Of a stretch of DNA of 25,525 nucleotides, positions 6,808 to 15,418 are shown in pieces. The stretch spans positions 1 to 25,525 of the forward strand of contig DAXETY010000085.1 in assembly GCA_051155755.1 (NCBI GenBank), written 5' to 3'. The DNA is from DAXETY01 sp051155755 (lineage in GTDB: Bacteria > Desulfobacterota > Desulfobacteria > Desulfobacterales > SG8-13). The translations under genes and the position numbers were made by a program. The notes below the pieces were generated by a model. The model did no database searches and was not told the DNA's origin. It saw only the letters and a list, made by a program, of their open reading frames with translations. Positions within the stretch are counted from its first letter, which is position 1, and each line of letters opens with the position of its first letter.

Positions 6808-7644
6808 ATGTCAAACAAATCCTATACGGATCTGAACCCGGTTCAGAGCCTGCAAAGTCCGTTTCGGTTCGAGCCTTTTTTCTGGATTTCCGTGGCCAGC
6901 ACGGTCCTGGTGGTGGCTTTCATTCTGCTGCCTCTGCTGGAAATGGTGTTGCAGCCATCAGCCGCGGATCTGAAACAGACCATCGCCGACGCCGACGTGG
7001 TGCGGGCGATCGGGCTCAGTATTTACTGCTCCGGGCTTGCGGCCGCAATCGCTCTGTTGTTCGGCACGCCGTTCGCCTATTTGCTGGCCCGCCGGAATTT
7101 TCCCGGGAAAAAAATCGTCGAAAGCATGGTGGATCTGCCCATCATGATTCCCCACCCGGTGATCGGCATCGCCGTGCTGAGCATTGCCGGTAGAAACCAC
7201 TGGTTCGGCCGGGCCTTGCAGGCGGCGGGCGTCGAACTGATGGGAACGGTGATCGGGTTGGTGACGGTGCTGACCTTCGTGGGCCTGCCGTTTTACGTCA
7301 ACACCGTAAAGGGCGGATTCGAGGCGATTCCGGAGCGCCTGGAAAAGGTCTCGCGCAGTCTCGGCGCGACGCCGATGCGCACCTTTTTCCGGGTCACCTT
7401 TCCGCTGGCCTGGCGCAGCATGGTCGTGGGCATGATTCTGTGCACGGCCCGGGCCATCAGCGAGTTCGGTGCGGTGGTGATCGTGGCCTACCATCCCATG
7501 ACCGCCCCGGTGTTGATCTATGAACGTTTTACGGCCTTTGGGCTCAAGTATTCCCAGCCGGTGGCCGTGTGGCTGATACTGGTCTGCCTGCTGCTGTTTT
7601 TGCTGCTGCGCATTTTTTCGACTTCCCGGCGGAGACGCTCATGA
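6808..7644 (+). CDS. wtpB: Tungstate/molybdate ABC transporter permease WtpB
   Basis: Inner-membrane permease of the binding-protein-dependent type, 278 residues with about six hydrophobic segments. The cytoplasmic EAA loop that docks the ATPase is visible in the segment EAIPERLEKVSRSLGATPMR and the residues after it. DLPIMIPHPVIGIA is typical of the ModB/WtpB/CysT group. The start is uncertain: the ATG at 6808 has a poor ribosome site, and an in-frame GTG at 6736 would add 24 residues and reduce the gap to wtpA to four bases. The extra residues are low in conserved character, so I prefer 6808. The stop overlaps the wtpC start in ATGA, indicating translational coupling. Confidence 0.92.
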   Translation: MSNKSYTDLNPVQSLQSPFRFEPFFWISVASTVLVVAFILLPLLEMVLQPSAADLKQTIADADVVRAIGLSIYCSGLAAAIALLFGTPFAYLLARRNFPGKKIVESMVDLPIMIPHPVIGIAVLSIAGRNHWFGRALQAAGVELMGTVIGLVTVLTFVGLPFYVNTVKGGFEAIPERLEKVSRSLGATPMRTFFRVTFPLAWRSMVVGMILCTARAISEFGAVVIVAYHPMTAPVLIYERFTAFGLKYSQPVAVWLILVCLLLFLLLRIFSTSRRRRS

Positions 7645-8687
7645 TCGGTATCCACAACCTGAGCGTCTCCTTTCCGGATTTCCGGCTCGATCGCGTCGAT
7701 TTGACCGTTGCGGCCGGCGAGTTTTTTGCACTGCTGGGCCCCACCGGGGCCGGCAAGACCCTGGTGTTGGAATCGATTGTGGGCCTGGTGGCCATAGACC
7801 GGGGAGCAATCACCATCCGGGATCGGGACGTCACGCACCTGGCCCCCGAAAAACGCGGCGTGGGCATCGTATACCAGGACCATGCCCTGTTTCCCCACCT
7901 GACGGTTTATGAAAACATCACTTACGGATTGCGCTACCGGCAGTCCGGCCGCAACGGAGCCTCCGATCGGCTGAACTTCCTCATCGACCGGTTGCGCCTG
8001 AAGCGGCTGCTGCAACGCTCGGTGGTGCAATTGAGCGGCGGCGAGAAGCAGCGCGTTGCCCTGGCGCGGGCCCTGGCCGTGGATCCGGCCGCGCTCCTGC
8101 TGGACGAGCCCCTGTCTTCACTGGATCCGAATTTCCGGGAGGAGATCCGCGATATTCTGCGACAGCTGCACCGCGAAACCGCCATCACGGTGTTGATGGT
8201 AACCCACGATTTTTCCGAAGCCCACTACCTGGCCCGGCGCGGGGCCGTGCTCAACAGCGGCCGCATCGAACAAGTCGACACCATCGACGCGCTGTTTCAG
8301 CGTCCTGCCACCGCGTTTGTTGCCGAATTTGTCGGGATGAAAAATGTGTTCCCGGCACGGCTGGAAAACGGCCGGGCCCGTTTGCAGAATTTGACCCTGC
8401 AAACCGGCGCCCGCGGTGAAGGACCCTGTCACGTTGCCGTCAGGCCGGAGCATGTGCAGCTGCTGACGCAACCACCGGCGCAAACCAGCGTGAACTGCCT
8501 TCCGGGCCGGATCCACCGCATTTCCAATCTCGGGATTTTCGCCATATTGGCCGTGCAGACAGCCGGCACCCGGTTTGAAAGCGTGATACCCACCTCCGAA
8601 GTGATGACCCGCGGTCTCCGCGAAGGCGAAAGGGTCTACCTGGCCATCGCCCCCGAAGCCATCCACGTGATCGAAGCCGCTCAATGA
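7641..8687 (+). CDS. wtpC: Tungstate/molybdate ABC transporter ATP-binding protein WtpC
   Basis: Cytoplasmic ATPase of 348 residues that powers WtpB. It has Walker A GPTGAGKT (33-40), Q-loop YQDHALFP (78-85), the ABC signature LSGGEKQR (131-138), Walker B LLLDEP (152-157) and switch histidine in VTHDFSEA. The last ~120 residues form a TOBE-type regulatory domain (from about MKNVFPARLE), as in ModC-like transporters, where bound oxyanion can inhibit uptake. The ATG overlaps the wtpB stop by four bases. With 228 bases to the next gene, it is probably the last gene of the operon, although the YcaO gene follows on the same strand. Confidence 0.94.
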   Translation: MIGIHNLSVSFPDFRLDRVDLTVAAGEFFALLGPTGAGKTLVLESIVGLVAIDRGAITIRDRDVTHLAPEKRGVGIVYQDHALFPHLTVYENITYGLRYRQSGRNGASDRLNFLIDRLRLKRLLQRSVVQLSGGEKQRVALARALAVDPAALLLDEPLSSLDPNFREEIRDILRQLHRETAITVLMVTHDFSEAHYLARRGAVLNSGRIEQVDTIDALFQRPATAFVAEFVGMKNVFPARLENGRARLQNLTLQTGARGEGPCHVAVRPEHVQLLTQPPAQTSVNCLPGRIHRISNLGIFAILAVQTAGTRFESVIPTSEVMTRGLREGERVYLAIAPEAIHVIEAAQ

Positions 8688-8915
8688 AAACGCATCCTTC
8701 CCGGAGGAAAACGCCATAGCCGGCCTGCCGCCCGTCGTGCTATAGGAAGCCGATTCGCTTCCATGAAACGTTTCCCCCATGCGGGAACCGGCCGGCACGG
8801 TGGCCGGCCCTGCAGTGATTCTTTTCATCGGAAGCCGGTTTCGCAGGGCGGACCACAGTGCCTGCCCAATGGCCGGGGAACGTTCTTTTGATCGAAAAAG
8901 GAGCACCGATTTTCC

Positions 8916-10619
8916 ATGGAAAAACCAGTCCAGTATCATCTCGAGCTGGTGCAAACCGAAGCGGCCACCGGTTATTTCACCTGCCGACCGACGGCGCAGC
9001 CCGATTTCGACACCGCACTGACATACGCCCGCCGGCATCCCAATGACGAATTCATGCGCCGGCACCTGCTGCGCCTGCTCAATCGCTGGGATGCCGCCGA
9101 ACTGGTGCATCGCATCCGCAAACTCGACGATGCGGACGATTTCCTGGCGGCCCTGTACGCGGACGCCGGCCTGCTGAATCCGGAGCTTCACCTTCTGCTC
9201 GACGATTTCGAAGACGATCGCATTCACCAACTATCCCGACACTCACCTTTGGTGTTTCTCAAGTCGATTTCCCTGGACGACCACGAACTGCACCGGCAGT
9301 GGAACCGCCTGTTTCGGGAAAACCTGCAGCGGCATCACCCGCTGCCGGCGCCGCAGCAGATCGAATTGGAGCCGCCCTTTCCGGAAGCGTCGATCGCAAA
9401 TGCCCTGGAGGTGACGGTTACTCTGGCCGAGGTCATCCGCCGGAGGCCCTGCACGAAGAAGTTGATCGCCGGGGATTTTCCGGCCGATGCGGTGGCCGCC
9501 CTGGCCCTGGAACGCTTGCAGCGGGCCGGGATCGGGCTGGGTCCGGAAATGCGCCATGAGGCATCGCTCAGTCCGGTGGCGCTGCTGCGGAAATGGCAGG
9601 TGGAGGTCACCGTACAGCAAGGACGGCACGACTATCGGCTGACCGGTGAACAGACCGCCTACGGACGGGGGCTCGACCTGGACACCGCCCGCGCGGCCTG
9701 CCTCATGGAGATCGTGGAGCGGCGTTCGGCCTTCGCCGGCATCGACAAAGACGGGCTTGTCGGGTACGCAGCCCGGCACACTTTGATTCGAGGCCGGGCC
9801 TCCGAACTGGCCGCCGCCAAACGACCCTGCCTCGATCCCAACCGCCTGAACCTGGAAGTGCCCTACCAGGACGAAGCCATCTGGTGGATCGACGGCGAGC
9901 AATCGAGCCCTGACGGCCCCCGGACGATATATGTGCCCGCCCAAATGGTGTTTTTATTTTGCAACCTGGACGAGCCCAGGCTGTTTTCGGCGCTGGGCTC
10001 CACCGGGCTGGCGGCCGGAACCAGCCCCGAGCAGGCCCGGGTGAGCGCGCTGCTGGAAGTCATCGAGCGCGACAGCCTGAGTGTTGTACCGTTCGCACCC
10101 CAGCTGTGTTTCGACATCGAGAGCCACGAACCACGGATTGCCGCTCTGCTCGCAGGCTATGCCGTCCAGGGGATTGGTTTACAGTTTCAGGACATTACCG
10201 CCGAGCTGGGCGTTCCCTGCTGCAAGTGTTTTGTAGTGGGAGAAGACGGGTGCATCTACACGGGTACCGGTGCCCACCTGGATGCTCGCCGGGCCCTGGT
10301 CGCGGCTCTGACCGAAACGCCCTATCCCTTTCCCGGCGGTCCCGCTTCCCAGCCGCCCATGCGCGATATTCTGCGGGTACCGCTGGAAAATTTGCCCGAC
10401 TACACCTGCGGCAATCCGGCCGACGATTTGAAAAATATGGAAACGTTGCTGTGCGCCAACGGCCGGACCCCGGTATACGTGGATCTGACCCGCACCGACG
10501 TCGGTCTTCCCGTGGTGCGGGCTCTGGTGCCGGGGATGGAGCTGCTGGGGGATTTCGATCGTTTTGCCCGGGTGACGCCCCGCATGCTGGCCTATCGGCG
10601 CAAACTGACCCGGACCTGA
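8916..10619 (+). CDS. YcaO-domain protein with long N-terminal extension
   Basis: Protein of 567 residues. YcaO enzymes activate a peptide backbone amide with ATP to make azolines, amidines or thioamides, or assist RimO in ribosomal protein S12 methylthiolation. Here the YcaO fold begins near residue 240 and shows YGRG (249-252), E265-x2-E-R269 in the first acidic helix, STGLAAG (362-368), and E381-x2-E-R385-D in the second, as expected for the ATP/Mg site. The usual third element (E-x2-Q after the ALTE helix) reads E467-T-P-Y470, so the Gln is replaced. The first ~240 residues are of unknown type (helical, HLLRLLNRW...) and CCKC occurs at 435-438. The C-terminus (RRKLTRT) lacks the Pro-rich tail of TOMM cyclodehydratases. 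No TfuA, E1-like or precursor peptide gene is nearby. Ribosome site AAGGAG at 12 bases. Substrate unknown. Confidence 0.85.
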   Translation: MEKPVQYHLELVQTEAATGYFTCRPTAQPDFDTALTYARRHPNDEFMRRHLLRLLNRWDAAELVHRIRKLDDADDFLAALYADAGLLNPELHLLLDDFEDDRIHQLSRHSPLVFLKSISLDDHELHRQWNRLFRENLQRHHPLPAPQQIELEPPFPEASIANALEVTVTLAEVIRRRPCTKKLIAGDFPADAVAALALERLQRAGIGLGPEMRHEASLSPVALLRKWQVEVTVQQGRHDYRLTGEQTAYGRGLDLDTARAACLMEIVERRSAFAGIDKDGLVGYAARHTLIRGRASELAAAKRPCLDPNRLNLEVPYQDEAIWWIDGEQSSPDGPRTIYVPAQMVFLFCNLDEPRLFSALGSTGLAAGTSPEQARVSALLEVIERDSLSVVPFAPQLCFDIESHEPRIAALLAGYAVQGIGLQFQDITAELGVPCCKCFVVGEDGCIYTGTGAHLDARRALVAALTETPYPFPGGPASQPPMRDILRVPLENLPDYTCGNPADDLKNMETLLCANGRTPVYVDLTRTDVGLPVVRALVPGMELLGDFDRFARVTPRMLAYRRKLTRT

Positions 10620-10688
10620 ACCGGGCGGTCCAAATTTTCAGAGGCCTCATTTTTGATGCGTTTGTAAAAAGTCCCAATTTCATCAAAA

Positions 10689-10775
<87 letters not shown>

Positions 10776-10898
10776 CGCTGTTAAGAAGAACTTCTTATGA
10801 GATCGTCATTTTTTATTGGTTGATTTATGCCGAAAAATTCTTGAAACTATTACGTCGGTCAGCAACACTGAAAAACATTCGCAACAGGAGGAGCGAGC

Positions 10899-11915
10899 AT
10901 GCAAGCCATCACCTACGATGATGTGCTCCTGGTGCCGTCATACAACCACTGGGAATCGCGCAAGGTGGTCGACATTTCGATGACCTGCAAGACCGGCCGG
11001 CTGTCGCTGATGCTGCCGCTGATGACGGCCAACATGGACACCATCACCGAAACGGCCATGGCCAATTTCATCGGGGCCAAGGGCGGAATCGGTGTGCTGC
11101 ATCGATTTATGAGCATCGATGAAAATGTGCGCATGTTCAAGGAATGCAAATTTCCGAGCTTCGTTTCCATCGGCTGCACCGAGGCCGACCAGCAGCGGGC
11201 CGAAGCCTTGAAAGACGCCGGTGCCGTTTATTTCTGCCTGGACGTGGCCCATGCCCACGCCCGCTATGTGGGCCGCACCCTGAAAGGAATGCGCGATATT
11301 CTGGGCAAAGAGTCCTGCATCATGGCCGGCAATGTGGCCACCTATGCCGGCGCCGACTACCTGGCGTCGGTGGGCGCCGACATCATCAAGGTGGGCATCG
11401 GGGGCGGGTCGGTTTGCACCACCCGTATGAAGACCGGTTTCGGTGTGCCCAATCTGACGGCCATCAAGCAGTGCACCCGCGTGGACCGGTCGGTGGTGGC
11501 CGACGGCGGCATCCGCTCCCCCGGGGATATCGTCAAGGCCCTGGCATTCGGCGCCGATTTTGTCATGGTGGGCAGCATACTGGCCGGCACCCGGCCGACG
11601 CCCGGCCGGCCGGAGGAGCGAGTCGATGCCGAGGGCAATGTCTTCCGGTATAAAATTTATCGCGGGATGGCCAGCAGTGAGGTGCAGGATGAATACCACG
11701 GCGGCATGGCCGAGTGGAAAACCGCCGAAGGGGTCTGCGTCGAAGTGCCCTATCGCGAGGATGAAGACGCCATCATGGCCGACATCGTCGGCGGCCTGCG
11801 CTCGGGTCTGACTTACGGCGGGGCGGCCACTATCCACGAACTGCAGCGCAAGCTGGACTACATCGAAATTTCGCCGGCGGCCCGGATCGAAAGCCTGCCG
11901 CACCGCATGTTATAG
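10899..11915 (+). CDS. guaC: GMP reductase
   Basis: Cytoplasmic purine-salvage enzyme converting GMP to IMP with NADPH and releasing ammonia. It is 338 residues, the length of GMP reductase, and lacks the two CBS domains of IMP dehydrogenase. The catalytic loop is GGGSVCTTR with nucleophile C173. TYDDVLLVP at the N-terminus, TANMDTITE, ADGGIRSPGD (phosphate binding) and YRGMAS fit the IMPDH/GMPR fold, and the flap reads TAEGVCVEVPYR. IMP dehydrogenase is the main alternative, but length and the SVCTTR loop favour GuaC. The ATG is preceded by GGAGG. The gene stands alone behind a 279-base intergenic region with the REP-like element and is convergent with the nitroreductase gene. Confidence 0.93.
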   Translation: MQAITYDDVLLVPSYNHWESRKVVDISMTCKTGRLSLMLPLMTANMDTITETAMANFIGAKGGIGVLHRFMSIDENVRMFKECKFPSFVSIGCTEADQQRAEALKDAGAVYFCLDVAHAHARYVGRTLKGMRDILGKESCIMAGNVATYAGADYLASVGADIIKVGIGGGSVCTTRMKTGFGVPNLTAIKQCTRVDRSVVADGGIRSPGDIVKALAFGADFVMVGSILAGTRPTPGRPEERVDAEGNVFRYKIYRGMASSEVQDEYHGGMAEWKTAEGVCVEVPYREDEDAIMADIVGGLRSGLTYGGAATIHELQRKLDYIEISPAARIESLPHRML

Positions 11916-11960
11916 ACCCCGAAAGCCGATTTTGAAAATTTGAAACGCTCTTTGTCGGCT

Positions 11961-12539
11961 TTATTGGGTGCGTCCGTATCTCTGGTGATGAACCCGCGCT
12001 GATTTGCGGGGCACATTCTGCGCTGTGCCGGCCGGATAGCCCAGCGGCACGATGGCGGCGATCTCAATGTTTTCCGGAACGTCCAGGATCGATTTCATCT
12101 TCTCCGGCGCGAAAAAGGTGAACCACAATCCACCCAGCCCTTCATCCGCAGCGGCCAGCAGCAGGTTCTGTACGGCGGCGGACGCGGCCTGCAGGGAACC
12201 GTGACGTTGACCGAAAAAGTCTCCCAGCCCGCCGCGGCTGGGATCACAGGTAACCGCGATCAGCACCGGTGCGTCTTCCAGAAATCGCATGTCGTATTTG
12301 GCTGTCCAGGCCGGCCCGCTCTGGTCGACCACCGTGCGCCGGGCTTCCTCGGCGATTTCACGGATGCGGGTTTTTACCTTGGGCTGGGTGATGATGACAA
12401 ACTCCCACGGCTGCAGATTCAACGGGCTCGGGGCCCAGCAGGCGGCCGCGATGACTGCGTCGAGTTTTTCCTTTGGCACTTCGTCAGCGGAAAATGCGCG
12501 ACAGCTGCGGCGCTTTTTGACCAGTTCCTTGAAATCCAT
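11961..12539 (-). CDS. Nitroreductase family protein (FMN-dependent)
   Basis: Flavoprotein of 192 residues in the nitroreductase superfamily, which passes electrons from NAD(P)H to nitro compounds, quinones or enones. The FMN-binding start KKRRSCRAF (8-16), APSPLNLQPWEFVI (36-49), the GSLQAASAAVQNLLLAAADEG-type central helix and GGLWFTFF plus PLGYPAG are all family signatures. It is a short, single-domain member with no fused Fe-S domain and no SagB features. The true substrate cannot be inferred, and such small members are often of unassigned role. It ends 45 bases from guaC in convergent orientation. Confidence 0.9.
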   Translation of the reverse strand: MDFKELVKKRRSCRAFSADEVPKEKLDAVIAAACWAPSPLNLQPWEFVIITQPKVKTRIREIAEEARRTVVDQSGPAWTAKYDMRFLEDAPVLIAVTCDPSRGGLGDFFGQRHGSLQAASAAVQNLLLAAADEGLGGLWFTFFAPEKMKSILDVPENIEIAAIVPLGYPAGTAQNVPRKSARVHHQRYGRTQ

Positions 12540-12904
12540 ACAAAACCCTCCCGGCGGTGTGTGGTGTGGCCGTCGACGCCAACGGCAGCACGGCGGCCCG
12601 AAGCTGGTGGCTGTTGCATCGTCTGGAAAAGACGAATCCCGATGGGCCGTTTTCTACCGGATTCGAAGGCTTCTGTCCAGCACAGAACCGATACCCGGTC
12701 TGCGGCGACCACCTCCATTGGTTGTGTTACCCATCTGTGCAAAGTTTGTCTGGCACTGTTAAGTTTCCACTTCAGGGGTGAGCAATTTTTGAGTCGAGCA
12801 ACCCGCGGAGAACGAAGCTCGGCGGAAAAAGGGCCATTTCTGGCTGGACACTGACTTGACGGGAGGCGAATGCGGCTGATAATCATTAATCTGGAGGAAC
12901 GTCG
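12540..12904. other. Intergenic region between nitroreductase and QueG-like genes
   Basis: No convincing gene in 365 bases; an open frame at 12557-12781 has no ribosome site or recognisable protein. The only clear signals are the promoter and Fur-like site at its right end (12856-12891) and GGAGG at 12893-12897. Confidence 0.5.
12856..12891 (+). promoter_or_regulatory. Promoter with overlapping Fur-box-like sequence
   Basis: TTGACG (12856-12861), a 16-base spacer and GATAAT (12878-12883) form a good sigma70 match about 20 bases before the QueG-like gene. The -10 overlaps TGATAATCATTAATC (12877-12891). Against the 7-1-7 Fur pattern TGATAAT-N-ATTATCA, the left arm matches fully and the right arm at four of seven positions. 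Iron-responsive control of this Fe-S protein gene is plausible but unproven. Confidence 0.45.
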
Positions 12905-13771
12905 ATGCGAACTGCCGTTACAACCGACACGATCCGAGCCATGATCGCGAGCATCGTTGCGCGTTCGTCGGAAAACCGCCTGGGCCCCGAACATTCCGAA
13001 CCAGCCTTCGACGCCCCCCTGGTGGGCTGCTCCAGCGGTGCCGACCCGCTGTATCGGCAGTATGTCGAGCACATCGGGTCGTTTTACCTCACGCCACTGC
13101 GCATTTTCGAAACGGCCTTTTCCGAAGAAGCCCCGATTGCGCCGCAGGAGTTGACGGTGATCAGCTGGATCCTGCCTTCCACGGCCGCCACCCGCAAGGA
13201 GCAGTCCGAAGCCGGCCGTCGGCCCTCGGAGCGCTGGGCCCGCACACGCCTTTTCGGCGAGCGGTTCAACGAAACCCTGCGGCGCGAGGTCGTTGCGGCC
13301 CTGTCCGATGCCGGCGTGCCGGCGGTGGCTCCCATGCTGACCGATTTCTGGGAACGGAGGACCGAAGGTCCCTACGCCCCCTGTTCCAACTGGTCCGAAC
13401 GGCATGCCGCCTATGCCGCCGGGCTGGGCACTTTCGGACTGTGCGACGGTCTGATCACGCCGCTCGGCAAGGCCGTGCGCATCGGATCGGTGGTGGCCCG
13501 CATCGCTCTGCCGCCCTCGAAACGTCCCTATGCAGACCATCACGACTACTGCCTGCACTACTCTCACGGCACCTGCGGAAAGTGCATCGAGCGCTGCCCG
13601 GTAAACGCGCTGAGCCGGGAGGGTCATCACAAGCAGCGCTGCATGGAATACACCGAGCATGGCATGCGCAAGTTCATGCGGGAACGTTACGGTCTTGACA
13701 CCTATGCCTGCGGCCTGTGCCAGGCGGCCGTGCCCTGCATGGACCACATCCCGTCCCCGGAAGAAGGCTGA
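12905..13771 (+). CDS. QueG-like (epoxyqueuosine reductase-related) double 4Fe-4S protein
   Basis: Soluble redox protein of 288 residues. The central segment SERHAAYAAGLGTFGL followed by ITPLGKAVRIGSVV is the hallmark of the QueG / reductive-dehalogenase-like fold that holds a corrinoid. The C-terminal ferredoxin part has GTCGKCIERCPVNA (C224, C227, C231), C246, and YACGLCQAAVPC (C269, C272, C278), enough for two 4Fe-4S clusters. True QueG is usually about 350-380 residues, so this is a shorter relative and the tRNA-queuosine role is not assured. There is no Tat signal, arguing against a respiratory dehalogenase. The ATG follows GGAGG by 7 bases and a promoter with a Fur-like site. Downstream it converges on the G1P dehydrogenase gene, leaving 35 bases. 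Confidence 0.85.
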   Translation: MRTAVTTDTIRAMIASIVARSSENRLGPEHSEPAFDAPLVGCSSGADPLYRQYVEHIGSFYLTPLRIFETAFSEEAPIAPQELTVISWILPSTAATRKEQSEAGRRPSERWARTRLFGERFNETLRREVVAALSDAGVPAVAPMLTDFWERRTEGPYAPCSNWSERHAAYAAGLGTFGLCDGLITPLGKAVRIGSVVARIALPPSKRPYADHHDYCLHYSHGTCGKCIERCPVNALSREGHHKQRCMEYTEHGMRKFMRERYGLDTYACGLCQAAVPCMDHIPSPEEG

Positions 13772-13806
13772 CCCATCTCCGTACAACCGGTGCGGGCGGA
13801 CAGTTC

Positions 13807-15174
13807 CTAAACTTCGGCCAGGACCATACCCTCCAACGCATCCAGGACGCCGATTTCGGCGGCCAGGTCCAGCACGCAGTAGCGATTGCGAATCCAGCGG
13901 GCATATCGATAGGAAAAGACCAGTTCCGCATCGGAGATGCCGAGTTCAGCCGCGCGCACTTTGGCGTCGACGGCCAGCAGGTGTTCCCGGGAGCGCTGCG
14001 GTGGGATCACCACCGCCGACACCGCCCGGCGAACGAGTTCCCAGTGCGCCAAAATGTGATCACGGCGCCGGTGCAAGCCTTCCGCATCGAGGAATTTTTG
14101 CCGGGCATGCGGCAGCACGGCTTCGGCCAGATCTTTAAAGACCCGATGCATCTCGGATTCGAATGCCTGCACCGATGAGAAGGGCGGCTGCGGCCGGCAG
14201 CGCTGAAGCGCTTCGGTATCCATTTCGAGCAGTTTTTGATAGAGTGCCAGCGAGATGAGGGTGGTCACTCCGGTCTGCTCGCCGTGCAACGCCGGGGTGC
14301 GCTTCGTCCAGTGGGCGGACATGTCCCAAAGGTGACTGATGAGATGTTCGCCGCCGGAAGCCGGGGCACTGGAGCCGGCCAGCACCATGGCGATGCCCGA
14401 GCGCAGCAGGGCTTCGATCAGCACCTGCAGGCCCTGGGGTTGACGCGTCCGGATGGCCGCGGCATCGGTGATGCAGCGCTGAAGGGCTGCGTCGGCCACT
14501 GCGGCCGGAAGCCGGCAGAAGTATTCTCCGTGCAGCAGGTGCGACATGACCCAGTCGGCCGTGGAAGCGTTTTTCGAAAGCAGGTCCCCGAAGCCGGCGC
14601 GGTTCATTTCCGGCGGTGCGGTCGCCAGGATATCCGGGTCGGCAACGATGGCCACCGGCGGGACGCAGGGTTCGGTGATTTTGACTCCGCCCACCGACAG
14701 GGCCGAAATCGCCGACGGGTAGCCGTTCATGCTGGCGGCGGTGGCCACGGTAACCAGCGGACAACCGGCCCGGGTGGCTGCGGTTTTGCAGATGTCATTG
14801 ATGGTTCCCGAGCCCACAGCCAGCATTCCGACGGCGCCGGTCCGCTTTACGGCTGCCTCCAGGGCCGTTACTGCCGGCTCGTCGGCATGCACCTCAGCGC
14901 TGTTTTCATCGGCCCGGTGCAGCCACACATCGCGACTGCTTTCCCGGATCATTGCCACTGCCTGTTCTCCGGCCGCTTTCCAGGTGTTGGCATCCACCAC
15001 GCAGATCAGTGCGCCTGCCGGAATCCAGCGCTCGACCAGAGCGGTCAGATCGTCCAGGCGATCGGCCACCTGGCGGGTGGGCACGTGATGGGTTTTGCCG
15101 CAGGCGCAGTCCTCGATGTACAATCCGAGCAGTTCGTTCAATGGTTTTTGGGAAATTTCCACAGTCATCACCAT
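13807..15174 (-). CDS. egsA: sn-glycerol-1-phosphate dehydrogenase (AraM/EgsA family)
   Basis: Cytoplasmic enzyme of 455 residues from the iron-containing alcohol dehydrogenase superfamily. It reduces dihydroxyacetone phosphate to sn-glycerol-1-phosphate, the lipid-backbone stereoisomer typical of archaea; the Bacillus homolog AraM is known. NAD-binding GSGTINDICK (121-130), TAASMNGYPS (144-153), and three metal ligands D197 (GFGDLLSK), H277 (GGEHLISH) and H297 (ALHGEQTG) are visible. The C-terminus (about 380-455) extends beyond the AraM core. Starts: ATG at 15174, or two codons later at 15168; neither has a strong ribosome site. No geranylgeranylglyceryl-phosphate synthase (PcrB-like) gene is adjacent, so the use of G1P here is unclear. 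Confidence 0.87.
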   Translation of the reverse strand: MVMTVEISQKPLNELLGLYIEDCACGKTHHVPTRQVADRLDDLTALVERWIPAGALICVVDANTWKAAGEQAVAMIRESSRDVWLHRADENSAEVHADEPAVTALEAAVKRTGAVGMLAVGSGTINDICKTAATRAGCPLVTVATAASMNGYPSAISALSVGGVKITEPCVPPVAIVADPDILATAPPEMNRAGFGDLLSKNASTADWVMSHLLHGEYFCRLPAAVADAALQRCITDAAAIRTRQPQGLQVLIEALLRSGIAMVLAGSSAPASGGEHLISHLWDMSAHWTKRTPALHGEQTGVTTLISLALYQKLLEMDTEALQRCRPQPPFSSVQAFESEMHRVFKDLAEAVLPHARQKFLDAEGLHRRRDHILAHWELVRRAVSAVVIPPQRSREHLLAVDAKVRAAELGISDAELVFSYRYARWIRNRYCVLDLAAEIGVLDALEGMVLAEV

Positions 15175-15418
15175 TCGTTTACGGGGTGGGTTGCATGATA
15201 CTGCTATAACGATTTTTCGCCGTTTTTGGCAAGGTCGTCTCCGGTTCTTATATTAGCCGGCCGGACAAACGCACTTGCTTTTACTTCCTTCGGTTTGGTA
15301 CTACGCTCAGACACGCCTGCAAGAATTGAAGGGCTCGTATTCGGTTTCGCGGTGCGACCTGACTCGGTGACCCGTTGCCGGCGCACATTCCTGTATCGAC
15401 AGCAGCAAGGATCCGAAC

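Noticed and set aside
5619..6818. Minus-strand open frame (399 codons) opposite wtpA
   Set aside because: wtpA is supported by signal peptide, ribosome site and family motifs; the antisense translation has none.
8118..9230. Minus-strand frame spanning the wtpC end and the YcaO start
   Set aside because: No motifs or ribosome site; antisense to two real genes.
10938..11903. Minus-strand frame opposite guaC
   Set aside because: Composition (Gly/His/Ala-rich) and full overlap with guaC mark it as a shadow.
12419..13786. Long minus-strand open frame (455 codons) across the nitroreductase start, intergenic region and QueG-like gene
   Set aside because: It is antisense to two well-supported genes, has no ribosome site or recognisable motif, and long antisense frames are common in GC-rich DNA.
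15204..15418. Short frames in the gap between the G1P dehydrogenase and kinase genes
   Set aside because: No ribosome sites, no domain character, and overlap with the likely divergent promoter region.
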